This document shows, piece after piece, positions 56,440-64,000 of a stretch of DNA of 64,000 nucleotides. The stretch lies in contig JAJCZV010000062.1 in NCBI GenBank assembly GCA_029262175.1, positions 62,001 to 126,000 on the forward strand, in the 5' to 3' direction. The notes beneath the pieces were generated by a model, which was not told the origin of the DNA, did not search any database, and saw only the letters and a program-made list of their open reading frames with translations. Made by a program: the position numbers and the translations under genes. The DNA comes from Gemmatimonadota bacterium (GTDB taxonomy: Bacteria > Gemmatimonadota > Gemmatimonadetes > Palauibacterales > Palauibacteraceae). Numbering within the stretch: position 1 is the first letter of the stretch; every line of letters begins with the position of its first letter.

Positions 56440-56462
56440 CGGCTGACAGACGGACCGGGTCG

Positions 56463-56711
56463 CTAGTGGTCGTCGTGGTTTAGTTCGTACTCGCGTTGTG
56501 TGCGGACCCGCTCGCTCCCCTGCGCCGCATCCCGCTTCTTCGCGGCGTTGAGACTGCGCGCTTTTCTGCCCTCCGAATGAACGCGGGGAAGCGAAAGAAG
56601 CCGTTCGAGATCTTCGCTGTCGCAGGCCGGACATGCGGGTGTGGTCTCACCACGAATCAGTAGTTCGAACGCATGTTCGCAGGCACGACACGAGTACTCG
56701 TATATCGGCAC
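56463..56711 (-). CDS. FmdB-type zinc-ribbon protein
   Basis: 82 residues. Begins MPIYEYSCRACEHAFE and continues CPACDSEDLERLLSLP, the standard FmdB/regulatory zinc ribbon with two CxxC pairs. The C-terminal 35 residues are charged and variable. The biological role is unknown; often called a putative regulatory protein. It lies ten bases after the cold-shock gene, same direction, so the two may share a transcript. Confidence 0.87.
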   Translation of the reverse strand: MPIYEYSCRACEHAFELLIRGETTPACPACDSEDLERLLSLPRVHSEGRKARSLNAAKKRDAAQGSERVRTQREYELNHDDH

Positions 56712-56721
56712 GGCGCTTTCC

Positions 56722-56931
56722 TTACATCTGAACGACGTTCTCGGCCGCAGGACCCTTCTGTCCCTCTACGACGTCGAACTCGACAAGCGCACCTTCGGCG
56801 AGGCTCTTGAACCCCTCGGCCTGAATCGCACTGTGGTGGACGAAACAATCCTTGCTGCCGTCTTCCGGTGTGATGAAACCGAAACCCTTTTGGTCATTGA
56901 ACCACTTTACCGTGCCTCTGGATCGCATCAT
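56722..56931 (-). CDS. cold-shock (CspA-family) protein
   Basis: About 69 residues. Start ATG 56931 or 56928, after GGAG. Single S1-like cold-shock domain with both RNA-binding motifs, KGFGFITPE (RNP1) and DCFVHHSAI (RNP2). It binds single-stranded RNA or DNA as an RNA chaperone. The order rho-csp-fmdB runs in one direction; the 78-base gap to rho holds a GC-rich hairpin. Confidence 0.94.
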   Translation of the reverse strand: MMRSRGTVKWFNDQKGFGFITPEDGSKDCFVHHSAIQAEGFKSLAEGALVEFDVVEGQKGPAAENVVQM

Positions 56932-56957
56932 CAAACTCCGTGTTCAGTGCCGTCTTT

Positions 56958-56974
56958 GCGCGGAGGCTCCGCGC
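56958..56974. terminator. GC-rich hairpin between rho and the cold-shock gene
   Basis: GCGCGGA-GGC-TCCGCGC forms a perfect seven-base stem with a three-base loop. It is 35 bases past the rho stop on the minus strand and ahead of the cold-shock start. No T-run follows, so it is a weak terminator or a leader element. Confidence 0.4.
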
Positions 56975-57009
56975 CGTCCACCATCCCGCTTTCGCGGTCG
57001 GGCCCTTCG

Positions 57010-58263
57010 CTACTCGCCAGCTGCCATGGAGTCGAGGAACTCTTGATTGTTGTCCGTCCTCCGTAGGCGTTCGATCATGAACTGGATCGCCTCGGCCGCC
57101 GGCATGTCCGAGAGGAAATTGCGCAACAAGTACATCCGATTGAGTTCTACCTCGTTGAGGAGAAGCTCCTCTTTGCGCGTGCTCGACCGATTGAGGTCGA
57201 TCGCGGGGTAGATCCTCTTGTCGGAGATCTGTCGGTCCAGAAGAACCTCGCTGTTTCCCGTCCCTTTGAACTCCTCAAAAATCACTTCGTCCATCCTGCT
57301 GCCCGTTTCGATCAAGGCAGTGGCGATGATGGTGAGACTTCCACCTTCTTCGATGTTGCGGGCCGCACCAAAAAACCGTTTCGGTTTGTGAAGCGCGTTG
57401 GCATCCACACCTCCAGACAGAATCTTCCCAGAGTGCGGAACCGTGGTGTTGTAGGCGCGCGCGAGTCGCGTAATCGAATCGAGAAGGATCACCACGTCCT
57501 GTTTGTACTCGACGAGGCGTTTTGCTTTCTCGAGCACCATCTCCGCGACCTGCGTGTGACGATCTGCCGGCTCGTCGAACGTCGAGGAGATGATCTCAGC
57601 CGGGACATTCTCCTCCATGTCCGTGACTTCCTCTGGACGCTCATCGATCAAGAGGACGATCACCTTCGCCTCGGGCTGGCTTTTGACGATGGCGTTGGCG
57701 ATCTGCTGGAGCAGGATCGTTTTTCCGGCCTTCGGCGGAGACACGATCAGGCTGCGCTGTCCGTAACCGATCGGGGCAATCAGATCGAGGATCCGCATGG
57801 AAATCTCGCCCTCTGGCTGCTCGAGGACGATGCGTTCTTCCGGGTAGCGGGGGCGGAGATTGTCGAACGCGATCCGATGTTTGGCCTTTTCCGGATCGTT
57901 CCCGTTGACCGTCTCGACTTTGAGAAGCGCCAAATATCGTTCGCCCTCCTTGGGAGGCCGAACCTGTCCCTGGATCGTGTCGCCCGTGCGCGCGTCGAAT
58001 CGTTTGATCTGGGAGGGCGAGACGTAGATGTCGTCTGGGCCGTAGAGGTAGTTCCAGTCCTGGCTCCTCAGGAAGCCATATCCCTCGGGAAGAATCTCGA
58101 GGACACCTTCGCCGCGTAGCACGGTGTCGCCGTCAAGCAGATTCTGCTCGATCCGGAAGATGAGATCCTGCTTCCGCATACCCGAGAAATTCTGAATATC
58201 CAACTCTTCAGCCATCTCGTGCAGCTCGCCGATCGACTTTGATTTGAGTTCGGCGATGTCCAC
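57010..58263 (-). CDS. rho: transcription termination factor Rho
   Basis: 417 residues from GTG 58263, seven bases after GGAGA, matching the normal length; the frame runs on upstream but reads Pro-rich filler. Rho-N helices (about 1-45), the cold-shock-like RNA-binding domain ([20 protein letters not shown]), ATPase Walker A SPPKAGKT at 175-182, Walker [17 protein letters not shown] and the Q-loop/R-loop region ([20 protein letters not shown]). RNA-dependent helicase that ends transcription. The bicyclomycin contact region appears intact. Confidence 0.96.
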   Translation of the reverse strand: MDIAELKSKSIGELHEMAEELDIQNFSGMRKQDLIFRIEQNLLDGDTVLRGEGVLEILPEGYGFLRSQDWNYLYGPDDIYVSPSQIKRFDARTGDTIQGQVRPPKEGERYLALLKVETVNGNDPEKAKHRIAFDNLRPRYPEERIVLEQPEGEISMRILDLIAPIGYGQRSLIVSPPKAGKTILLQQIANAIVKSQPEAKVIVLLIDERPEEVTDMEENVPAEIISSTFDEPADRHTQVAEMVLEKAKRLVEYKQDVVILLDSITRLARAYNTTVPHSGKILSGGVDANALHKPKRFFGAARNIEEGGSLTIIATALIETGSRMDEVIFEEFKGTGNSEVLLDRQISDKRIYPAIDLNRSSTRKEELLLNEVELNRMYLLRNFLSDMPAAEAIQFMIERLRRTDNNQEFLDSMAAGE

Positions 58264-58356
58264 CGATGTTCTCCGGAAGTGGGACGTGAGGCCGGTCGCG
58301 TCCGAATGAGGGTTAGGAGGTTGAACTGGGGGATGTGGTTCGGGCTGGACCAAACG

Positions 58357-58385
58357 ACCATAATGGCTGACCCTGAAACGGTCAA
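58357..58385 (-). promoter_or_regulatory. rho: probable promoter of rho
   Basis: On the minus strand TTGACC (58385-58380) and TATGGT (58362-58357) with a 17-base spacer. It implies a leader of roughly 85 bases before the GTG start. Confidence 0.5.
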
Positions 58386-58424
58386 GCGTACGATCGGTAG
58401 GATCGCCACCTCGGGAGCAGCGGC

Positions 58425-58781
58425 ATGTCGCGACACAATCGTGAGGGCAGAGGCCTCGATCAGTTAGGAAATTTCTGGCGGATCAGTTATCAGCCCGACT
58501 GGTTCCGGCTCCTCAAGATTTCTCGGCCGCTGCCGAATGGCCGTCGTCGTTCTTCGCTGACGGTCTTTCGGAACCCCGCCCGACAGGCCGAGGCGGATCC
58601 CGGGCGGGCGGTTCGAACGCGCATCACTTCGGCGGACGGTTCGATCGATGTGGCCGTGTCGGTAGAGGACCGCGACGCCATCGTCGATCACATCGTCATC
58701 GGGATCAAGAACAAACGAGGGCGAAAGACCGAAGTGCTCCGGTTTGTCGTCCAGGGTGGCCTGCCACCGAAGAAGGGGTAG
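58425..58781 (+). CDS. small basic hypothetical protein
   Basis: 118 residues, not recognised. ATG with GGGAG seven bases upstream. Basic N terminus and a beta-rich C-terminal part ending in [13 protein letters not shown]; no signal peptide or membrane helix. Divergent from rho, convergent with the MCE gene with 29 bases between stops. The good ribosome binding site and the length argue for a real gene, but no homology is visible. Confidence 0.6.
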   Translation: MSRHNREGRGLDQLGNFWRISYQPDWFRLLKISRPLPNGRRRSSLTVFRNPARQAEADPGRAVRTRITSADGSIDVAVSVEDRDAIVDHIVIGIKNKRGRKTEVLRFVVQGGLPPKKG

Positions 58782-58810
58782 GCCAAGAAGAGGCGGTTCT
58801 CGAAGCGGAG

Positions 58811-59767
58811 TCAGAACACACGAACCCGCAGCCACCGCTCTGGGGAACGCATCATCTCTTCGGTCAGCGTGCGCAGTCCCGTCCGCAGCAACTCGATCTG
58901 GCGGGATAGCTCTCCGTCCATGAGGACACGCCCGGCCGTACCCTCGCCCGCCTCGAGCCCCTGGACCAGCAGATCGATTCGCGACGTCAGCCCGTCGAAG
59001 GCCTCTGTCGCTCTTTCCAGGCCCCGGATCGCGCCATCGCGGCCTGGGTCGCCCTTCAAGTCCGCGGCGCGCCCGCGGATCCTCGCCGCCGCCGCCTCGA
59101 TCAGCGTGTCGGTGGCCAGTCGTCCGATCGACGAAGCGGGCAGGTCGTCGATCAGGATCCGTTCGAGCAGAGCGAGATTGGCCCGAAATCCCTGCAGCTG
59201 AGCCGGGTCGTCGTTAAAGCGCTGGAGAGATCCGGGAGCGTTTTCCAACGTGGTACGCGCCTCTGCGACGCCTTCTCGGAGCCCACGCATCGCCAGCAGC
59301 AACGTGTCGGCGAGCGCCCGCACTCGCTCTTGGTCCAAAGGCTGCCCGGCTGAACGAAGCGTGTCTCGGTAGTCCCACGGATCGGCCGAGTCCCCTGGGT
59401 CGATCACCACCAATAACGGTCCCAGGAGGTCTGACGCGGCGACCTCCGCGTGGGCGTTGGCGCGGAGAATCAGCGTCGCGCTGCGCTCCAACGCGGCTTC
59501 GATCAGGACGCGTTCGACGGGCGAATTCGTATTCCCGAGTCCGACCGAAATCACCCGTCCGACCGGGCGTCCGGCCACCAAGACCGTGGATCCGGCTCGC
59601 AGGCCGGGAGCGGACGTGGCCAGCACGGTGACCCGGGGTCCCTCGGTGCGCGCGCGAACGGCGGTATCAAGGAAGAACACGCCCATCATGAGGAGCACCA
59701 GAGCGGCAATGATCGCGCTGCCGCCGCGAACCCGAGCCAGTTCCCGCTCCCTTCGAATCTTCGCCAT
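58811..59767 (-). CDS. MCE/MlaD-domain protein
   Basis: 318 residues. One N-terminal membrane helix (about 15-36) is followed by a single MCE domain (about 42-125) with the family pattern LRAGSTVLVAGRPVGRVISV, then a long helical tail (about 130-310) with coiled-coil-like segments. MCE proteins carry lipids across the periplasm and normally belong with an ABC permease and ATPase (MlaE/MlaF), which are not adjacent. Single-gene context leaves the partner unknown. Divergent from ssb. Confidence 0.83.
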   Translation of the reverse strand: MAKIRRERELARVRGGSAIIAALVLLMMGVFFLDTAVRARTEGPRVTVLATSAPGLRAGSTVLVAGRPVGRVISVGLGNTNSPVERVLIEAALERSATLILRANAHAEVAASDLLGPLLVVIDPGDSADPWDYRDTLRSAGQPLDQERVRALADTLLLAMRGLREGVAEARTTLENAPGSLQRFNDDPAQLQGFRANLALLERILIDDLPASSIGRLATDTLIEAAAARIRGRAADLKGDPGRDGAIRGLERATEAFDGLTSRIDLLVQGLEAGEGTAGRVLMDGELSRQIELLRTGLRTLTEEMMRSPERWLRVRVF

Positions 59768-59812
59768 GCTTGAGCAGAGTCGTTTGGCACCAGTGCGTCA
59801 AGACCGTTCCAG

Positions 59813-59828
59813 CCAGTTCACGAACTGG
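59813..59828. promoter_or_regulatory. 16-bp palindrome between the MCE gene and ssb
   Basis: CCAGTTC-AC-GAACTGG is a perfect seven-base inverted repeat with a two-base centre in the 153-base divergent gap. It is placed 46 bases from the MCE start and 93 from the ssb start. It resembles a repressor operator; it is not a standard SOS box. Confidence 0.5.
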
Positions 59829-59920
59829 TCCTGCCGCTCTCGGACTCGCGAGCCCTGGGGTGGAAACTCAGGACAACGCCGGCGGTGCCCGTCGGCACAC
59901 ACCCGGGAGAGGAGGGCCTT

Positions 59921-60298
59921 ATGTCGAAAACGGTAAACCGCGTGATCCTGGTCGGGAACATCGGGAGCGATCCAGACGTCCGCGCGACGGCGTCGGGGAC
60001 CGACGTAGCTCACGTATCGCTCGCGACCAATCGCCATTTCCGAAGAAACGGCGAGGAACAGCGTCGGACAGATTGGCACCGCATCACGTTTTGGGGTCGC
60101 CACGCCGAAACGGTCGCGAAATACGTAAAGAAGGGGGCGTCGCTCTACGTCGAGGGCCATCTCGAATATGGCTCGTTCGAGCGAGAGGGCGTGGCGATCC
60201 CTACCGTCGACGTGGTCGCCGAGGACTTCGTCATGCTCGACCGGCGCCCCGAAGCAGATCGGACCGAGAGCGTGGAGTTGGAGGTCGCGCTGGTCTAG
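59921..60298 (+). CDS. ssb: single-stranded DNA-binding protein, short form
   Basis: 125 residues from ATG 59921, preceded by GGAGAGGAGGG. OB-fold with MSKTVNRVILVGNIGSDPDVR, DWHRITFWGRHAETVAKYV and KGASLYVEGHLEYGSFE. The protein stops soon after the OB fold (ending ESVELEVALV). The disordered linker and the DDDIPF-like acidic tip that recruits partner proteins in normal bacterial SSBs are missing. It may be a second, specialised SSB of the genome. Confidence 0.88.
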   Translation: MSKTVNRVILVGNIGSDPDVRATASGTDVAHVSLATNRHFRRNGEEQRRTDWHRITFWGRHAETVAKYVKKGASLYVEGHLEYGSFEREGVAIPTVDVVAEDFVMLDRRPEADRTESVELEVALV

Positions 60299-60364
60299 GA
60301 GGCAAAGGACCGACTCTTCGGGCCGAGACGACAGCACTAGAACCCAGCGTTCCAAACGTGCATC

Positions 60365-60988
60365 TTGGCACCGGAGGGGAAGGTCCCTGCATCCGACTTG
60401 CGCGAGGAGAAGCTCATTTCACAGCGGCCGGAATCGGCAGAAAAGAGCACTGGAGATGGGCCGCCGGACGCGGGGTTCTTGACGCTCTCGAACCTTCTGT
60501 CGCTCGCGCGAATCCCCCTGGGACTCGCCTTCATCGTCGTCGGGGATCCATCCCTGCAAGCGCTACTTGTCGTGGGGGCCGGTGTAACCGACGTCCTCGA
60601 TGGCTTGATCGCGCGGATCAGCCGCACCGTTTCGCAGATCGGGCTGCTGCTGGATCCGCTCTGCGACAAGCTGTTCGTTCTCCTTTCCTTGTCCGGTTTC
60701 CTCGCCGGCGAAGTGTTGGGGTGGGCGGCGTTCTTGGTCCTCATTCTGCGCGATCTCTTCACGATGGGGTGCTATCTCCTCGGCCGACTCACCGGCCAGA
60801 TCATCCCCTTCCGGCCGCGGTGGCCCGGAAAAATCGCCACCGGCCTGCAGCTCTTGACGCTGCTCGCTCTCATATTCGACCCCCGGTATGTTCCGCTGCT
60901 CGTGATGCTCGTGGGGGTCGTGTCGGTCTGGGCGATTATCGATTACGGTACCAGTGCGCTGCGGCACCCCTGGCAGATGGCAGCATGA
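60365..60988 (+). CDS. CDP-alcohol phosphatidyltransferase (PgsA-like)
   Basis: 207 residues. Integral membrane enzyme with the CDP-OH signature DVLDGLIARISRTVSQIG followed by LLLDPLCDK, matching DxxDGxxAR...GxxxDxxxD. About six helices. Most similar in length to phosphatidylglycerophosphate synthase, but substrate (glycerol-3-phosphate, inositol, serine) cannot be fixed. TTG start at 60365 is uncertain; the N-terminal 35 residues are polar and the conserved part begins at FLTLSNLLSLARI. The following reductase gene starts 31 bases downstream. Confidence 0.85.
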   Translation: MAPEGKVPASDLREEKLISQRPESAEKSTGDGPPDAGFLTLSNLLSLARIPLGLAFIVVGDPSLQALLVVGAGVTDVLDGLIARISRTVSQIGLLLDPLCDKLFVLLSLSGFLAGEVLGWAAFLVLILRDLFTMGCYLLGRLTGQIIPFRPRWPGKIATGLQLLTLLALIFDPRYVPLLVMLVGVVSVWAIIDYGTSALRHPWQMAA

Positions 60989-61019
60989 TCCTGATCGGTT
61001 GGTTTGGGGGGACAGCGGA

Positions 61020-62021
61020 TTGAGCGCAGAAAGAGTCGACATCACGATCATCGGTGGCGGACCCACCGGTCTCTACGCGTTGTTCTACGCCGGCATGCGA
61101 GGCGTTTCCGCGCGGATTATTGATGTCTTGCCCGAACTCGGTGGCCAGCTGACCGCCCTGTATCCGGAAAAGGATGTGTACGACGTCGCCGGGTTCCCCT
61201 GCGTGCTAGCCAAGGACCTCGCCCGCGATTTGGTCACGCAGGCGATGCAGTTTGACGCAGACGTTTGTCTTGAAGAGCGGGTTTCAGAACTCAATCCCGT
61301 CGACGGAGGCTTCGACCTTCGAACCGATGAAGGCCTGCGCCCCACGGGCACCGTGGTCATCGCGGGAGGGAAGGGCGCGTTCAAGAGTCGAACCCTCGAC
61401 GTGCCGGGCTGGGACACGTTTTGGAAAAACGGAATCTCGACCCACGTAAAGGACCCCGAGGCGCTGCGCGACCGGCGCGTCCTGATCGTCGGGGGCGGAG
61501 ACTCGGCTTTCGACTGGAGCTGGGCGCTTCGAGACATCGCGGGAGAGCTCACGCATATACACCGGTCGGATCGATTCCGGGCACATGAGCGTACCGTGGA
61601 GCAGGTTGTGGGTGCGAACGAGAGCGGTCATCTGGACTTGCTGACGTTCCAGACGGTGCAAGAGATCCACGGCGATGACCGAATCCGCTCGGTCACGCTC
61701 GTGCATACCAAGACGAAGGAAACCCGAGAGCTCGCCGTGGATGACCTGTTGGCGCTGATCGGGTTTGTGCCGAACATCGGGCCCATCGCCGAGTGGGGCC
61801 TGGAGCTGGAGGGCAACACGATCCAGGTCGATTCCCGCATGCGAACAAACATCCCGGGCGTCTACGCCGCCGGCGACATCGCCGCCTACGAAGGCAAGCT
61901 CGAGCTCATTTCCACGGGCTTCGGCGAGGCCGCGATCGCGGTAAACAACGCGGTGCATCACCTTGATCCGAGCGCAAAAGTCGACCCCGGCCACTCCACC
62001 AGTTCCAAGGCGTTCAAGTAG
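61020..62021 (+). CDS. ferredoxin-NADP+ reductase, thioredoxin-reductase-like
   Basis: 333 residues from TTG 61020, which follows a GGGGGGA stretch. FAD site IIGGGPTGLYALFYAGMRG, a second nucleotide site VLIVGGGDSAFDW for NAD(P)H, and the FAD-closing motif YAAGDIAAYEGKLELISTG. The redox-active CxxC of thioredoxin reductase is not present at its usual place, so this belongs to the TrxR-like ferredoxin-NADP+ reductase group known from Bacillus (YumC) and green sulfur bacteria. Supplies or draws electrons from ferredoxin in the cytosol. Confidence 0.88.
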   Translation: MSAERVDITIIGGGPTGLYALFYAGMRGVSARIIDVLPELGGQLTALYPEKDVYDVAGFPCVLAKDLARDLVTQAMQFDADVCLEERVSELNPVDGGFDLRTDEGLRPTGTVVIAGGKGAFKSRTLDVPGWDTFWKNGISTHVKDPEALRDRRVLIVGGGDSAFDWSWALRDIAGELTHIHRSDRFRAHERTVEQVVGANESGHLDLLTFQTVQEIHGDDRIRSVTLVHTKTKETRELAVDDLLALIGFVPNIGPIAEWGLELEGNTIQVDSRMRTNIPGVYAAGDIAAYEGKLELISTGFGEAAIAVNNAVHHLDPSAKVDPGHSTSSKAFK

Positions 62022-62060
62022 CGGTGACTTACCCGATCGCTCCACCCCCTCGTTAGACCG

Positions 62061-63176
62061 ATGTTTCGTTTTCTGCACGTGGCTGATGTTCATCTCGGCG
62101 CCCCCTTCGGCGGGTTTGGGCGCGAGGCGAGCGCTCGGGGGCGAGAAGTCCTCGACGCGTTTCGGTCGCTTCCAGACCTCGCGGATCGGTTGCAAGCCGA
62201 AGCCGTCGTCATTGCCGGCGATCTCTTCGATGGGCCGCGCCCGACCGAATCCACCGTGATTGCGGTGCGCGAGGTCGTGCGACGATTTGTCGATCGCTCC
62301 ATCCCCGTGTTCGCCGTGCCCGGCAACCATGACGCCCGCGCCTTGAATCCTGAGCTGTACGCGACGGCGCTGGAAGGTGCCGTGGTTTTCTCTGAGCCCC
62401 GTTTTACGGAGCCGGCTCGAACACACCGGGGTGATGACGAGATCTTCGTGTACGGGTTCGCCTACGACGCCGCGGAAGAACGCGATCCGTTTTCATCATT
62501 CGAGCGTGCCTCGGCCGACGGGCTGCATGTCGCCCTCCTGCATGGGTCGGTACCTGGAGCCCCGCATTGGGACAGCGGCAGCTCGCTGTCGTTCTCCTGG
62601 GAAGCGCTCGCTGGGCTCGACGTCGACTACGTCGCATTGGGCGATCTACACCGCTTTCGCGAAACCGATGAGTTGAACGGCATTCCGGCGTGCTATCCGG
62701 GTTCTTTTGCGGCCGTCGATTTTTCTGAGCGCGGGCTTCGCGGGCCGGTCTTGGTCGAGCTGTCTCCTGGCGGGCCAGTCCGCATCGAAAGATGCTCGAG
62801 CGGGGTCCGCGAAGTTTCTGAAGCGGTCGTGATCGACGTCAGCCCGTGCATGAACGACCTGGAAGTGGCGGAACTCGCTTCGAGCCAGCTCGAAAGCGCG
62901 TATCCGGTGGTGACGCTCGAGGGCGAGCCTGCGTTTCCGCTCGATGCAGGTGTCGTCAAGGGTGTCCTCGAGGAACGCTACGGAGCGGCGACGCTCGTGG
63001 ATCGAAGCCGCTTCTTCGACGCCGGACGTCTCGAGGAGATCGCCCGTCGGAGCACCGTCGCCGGACACGTCGCTCGCCTCGGTCTGGCGAAGATCGAGGC
63101 GGCCGAGACGCCCGAGGATCGACACGCCGCCGAGCAAGGTCTTCGGATCGCGCTTCGTGTGATGGAAGTCTCGTGA
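62061..63176 (+). CDS. SbcD/Mre11-like metallophosphoesterase (YhaO-like)
   Basis: 371 residues. Metallophosphoesterase motifs in order: HVADVHLG, AGDLFDG, VPGNHDAR, then LLHGSVPG and ALGDLHRF. This is the nuclease half of an SbcCD/Mre11-Rad50-type complex that processes DNA ends and hairpins. The C-terminal region is shorter than E. coli SbcD and fits the YhaO subgroup. Overlaps the following SMC-like ATPase gene by four bases (GTGA), as expected for partners. Confidence 0.9.
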   Translation: MFRFLHVADVHLGAPFGGFGREASARGREVLDAFRSLPDLADRLQAEAVVIAGDLFDGPRPTESTVIAVREVVRRFVDRSIPVFAVPGNHDARALNPELYATALEGAVVFSEPRFTEPARTHRGDDEIFVYGFAYDAAEERDPFSSFERASADGLHVALLHGSVPGAPHWDSGSSLSFSWEALAGLDVDYVALGDLHRFRETDELNGIPACYPGSFAAVDFSERGLRGPVLVELSPGGPVRIERCSSGVREVSEAVVIDVSPCMNDLEVAELASSQLESAYPVVTLEGEPAFPLDAGVVKGVLEERYGAATLVDRSRFFDAGRLEEIARRSTVAGHVARLGLAKIEAAETPEDRHAAEQGLRIALRVMEVS

Positions 63177-64000
63177 CCGGGACCAACGGCTCGCGGCCCG
63201 CCGCTCGGTTTGCCCGTCTCGCGCTCCGCTATGGGCGGCACGCATCTGCGTTCGACCTCGACGCCCAGGCCCGTCCGTTTGTCATCGCGGGTCCCAACGG
63301 GAGCGGAAAATCCTCGCTCATGGAAGCGATCGTCCGGACGCTGTACGGATTCCAGCGGTCGCGAACCGAGGACAGAACGGGATACGGATCGAGGCGGCCC
63401 TGGGCCGGCGGTGCATACGAGGGCCGTCTCACCCTCGAAACCTCCAGGGGCGTGTGGGAGGTCGAACGGGATTTCGACACGGATCAAGTGCGGATCACGG
63501 AACGCGGCCGCGTGTCGCCTCTCTTCGAGGGAGAGGCGAAGCCGAAGGGTGCGGGCGAGGCGGCCCGACGGTTCCGAGCGCTGCTCGAAGAGAGCCTCGG
63601 CGTGTCGGAACTAGACCCGTACGCGCGGACGGCCTGTGTCTTTCAAGGAGGGTTGAAGACCACGAGTCTCAACCTCGACTTGCTCAGGGTGGCTGCGGGC
63701 GGCCATACGGACGTAGAGACCGCGCATGGTCGTATCCGGCGCGAGTATCGCGAGCTCACGGTCGAGCCGATCGCCGATGGCGTGAAACGGCGTCGAAAGT
63801 TGGGTTCGATCCAGCTCCTCGAGATGGAGGTCGCCGATCTCCAGTCGAGAGCCGAAGCCGCCTCGGACGCCGAAAACCAACGCGGCCCGTTGATCAAGAA
63901 CCGAGACGATGCACGCGGCCGGCTGAAGGCCCTCGCGCGCGATCAGGCGGCACTCGAACACGCCTTCGAAGTGCTCTCAGAGGCGCGCCGACTCGAGCAG
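63173..64000 (+). CDS. SbcC/Rad50-like ATPase, 5' part only (runs off the window)
   Basis: At least 276 codons are open from the GTG at 63173 to the window edge, so the gene is incomplete. Walker A GPNGSGKSS (about 40-48) follows an SMC-like N-terminal strand pattern; from about residue 215 the sequence becomes charged and coiled-coil-like (LLEMEVADLQSRAEAASDAE). This is the N-terminal half of a Rad50/YhaN-type ATPase partnered with the upstream nuclease. The second half with the signature motif and Walker B lies outside the window. Confidence 0.88.
   Translation, partial: MTGTNGSRPAARFARLALRYGRHASAFDLDAQARPFVIAGPNGSGKSSLMEAIVRTLYGFQRSRTEDRTGYGSRRPWAGGAYEGRLTLETSRGVWEVERDFDTDQVRITERGRVSPLFEGEAKPKGAGEAARRFRALLEESLGVSELDPYARTACVFQGGLKTTSLNLDLLRVAAGGHTDVETAHGRIRREYRELTVEPIADGVKRRRKLGSIQLLEMEVADLQSRAEAASDAENQRGPLIKNRDDARGRLKALARDQAALEHAFEVLSEARRLEQ

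Overview
The window is high-GC DNA from a Gram-negative bacterium. GTG and TTG starts are frequent, and many genes overlap by four bases (ATGA, GTGA, TTGA). LPS export and lipid A/core genes (lptF, lptG, heptosyltransferase, MsbA-like exporter, LpxL-like acyltransferase) imply an outer membrane. A PorX-type response regulator, a secreted tandem beta-sandwich lipoprotein of a style I associate with Gemmatimonadota, HEAT/HD-GYP coupling and propeller lipoproteins fit Gemmatimonadota or a neighbouring FCB lineage. No rRNA marker is present, so this placement is inference. I saw no tRNA, rRNA, insertion sequence, prophage or CRISPR array.

Layout. 1-6.6 kb: M48 lipoprotein protease, a DUF547/VTT fusion, a UvrC-like GIY-YIG nuclease and an HD-GYP/HEAT pair. 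6.8-17.5 kb: envelope block with GDP-mannose dehydratase, LptF/LptG, then a tight plus-strand operon of heptosyltransferase, PorX-like regulator, MsbA-like exporter, LpxL-like acyltransferase, family 2 glycosyltransferase and DUF3108 protein. 17.6-25.8 kb: CNNM/CorC transporter, TPR and zinc-ribbon proteins, a beta-decarboxylating dehydrogenase, and thiolase plus 3-hydroxyacyl-CoA dehydrogenase. 25.8-30.2 kb: PAP2 protein, then recF-DUF721(dciA-like)-gyrB. 30.2-37.8 kb: a 142-bp inverted-repeat element, a cysteine-rich secreted protein with a propeller lipoprotein, glpK, thyX, an Nramp-like transporter and a lipoprotein. 37.8-40.4 kb: gyrA.

40.6-54.0 kb is the most unusual region. A five-gene minus-strand operon encodes a triple TIR-like protein, a STAND NTPase with a transmembrane segment and a WD40-like propeller, a secreted FecR-like protein, a beta-sandwich lipoprotein and a CHAT-domain caspase-like protease. 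Its intergenic spacings are -4, -4, +7 and +6 bases. It converges on a 1220-residue caspase (C14) protein whose C-terminal alpha/beta-hydrolase domain has Ala in place of the nucleophile Ser. A perfect 12-bp inverted repeat holding both stop codons separates the two transcription units. Two clan CD proteases, a STAND switch and TIR modules together look like a regulated death or immune system. Envelope proteins in the same operon suggest that the signal is sensed at or outside the inner membrane.

54.3-64 kb: small hypotheticals, DUF1801 protein, GH-A-like lipoprotein, FmdB, cold-shock protein, Rho, an orphan MCE protein, a short SSB, a PgsA-like enzyme, a thioredoxin-reductase-like ferredoxin-NADP reductase, and an SbcD/SbcC-like pair cut by the right edge.
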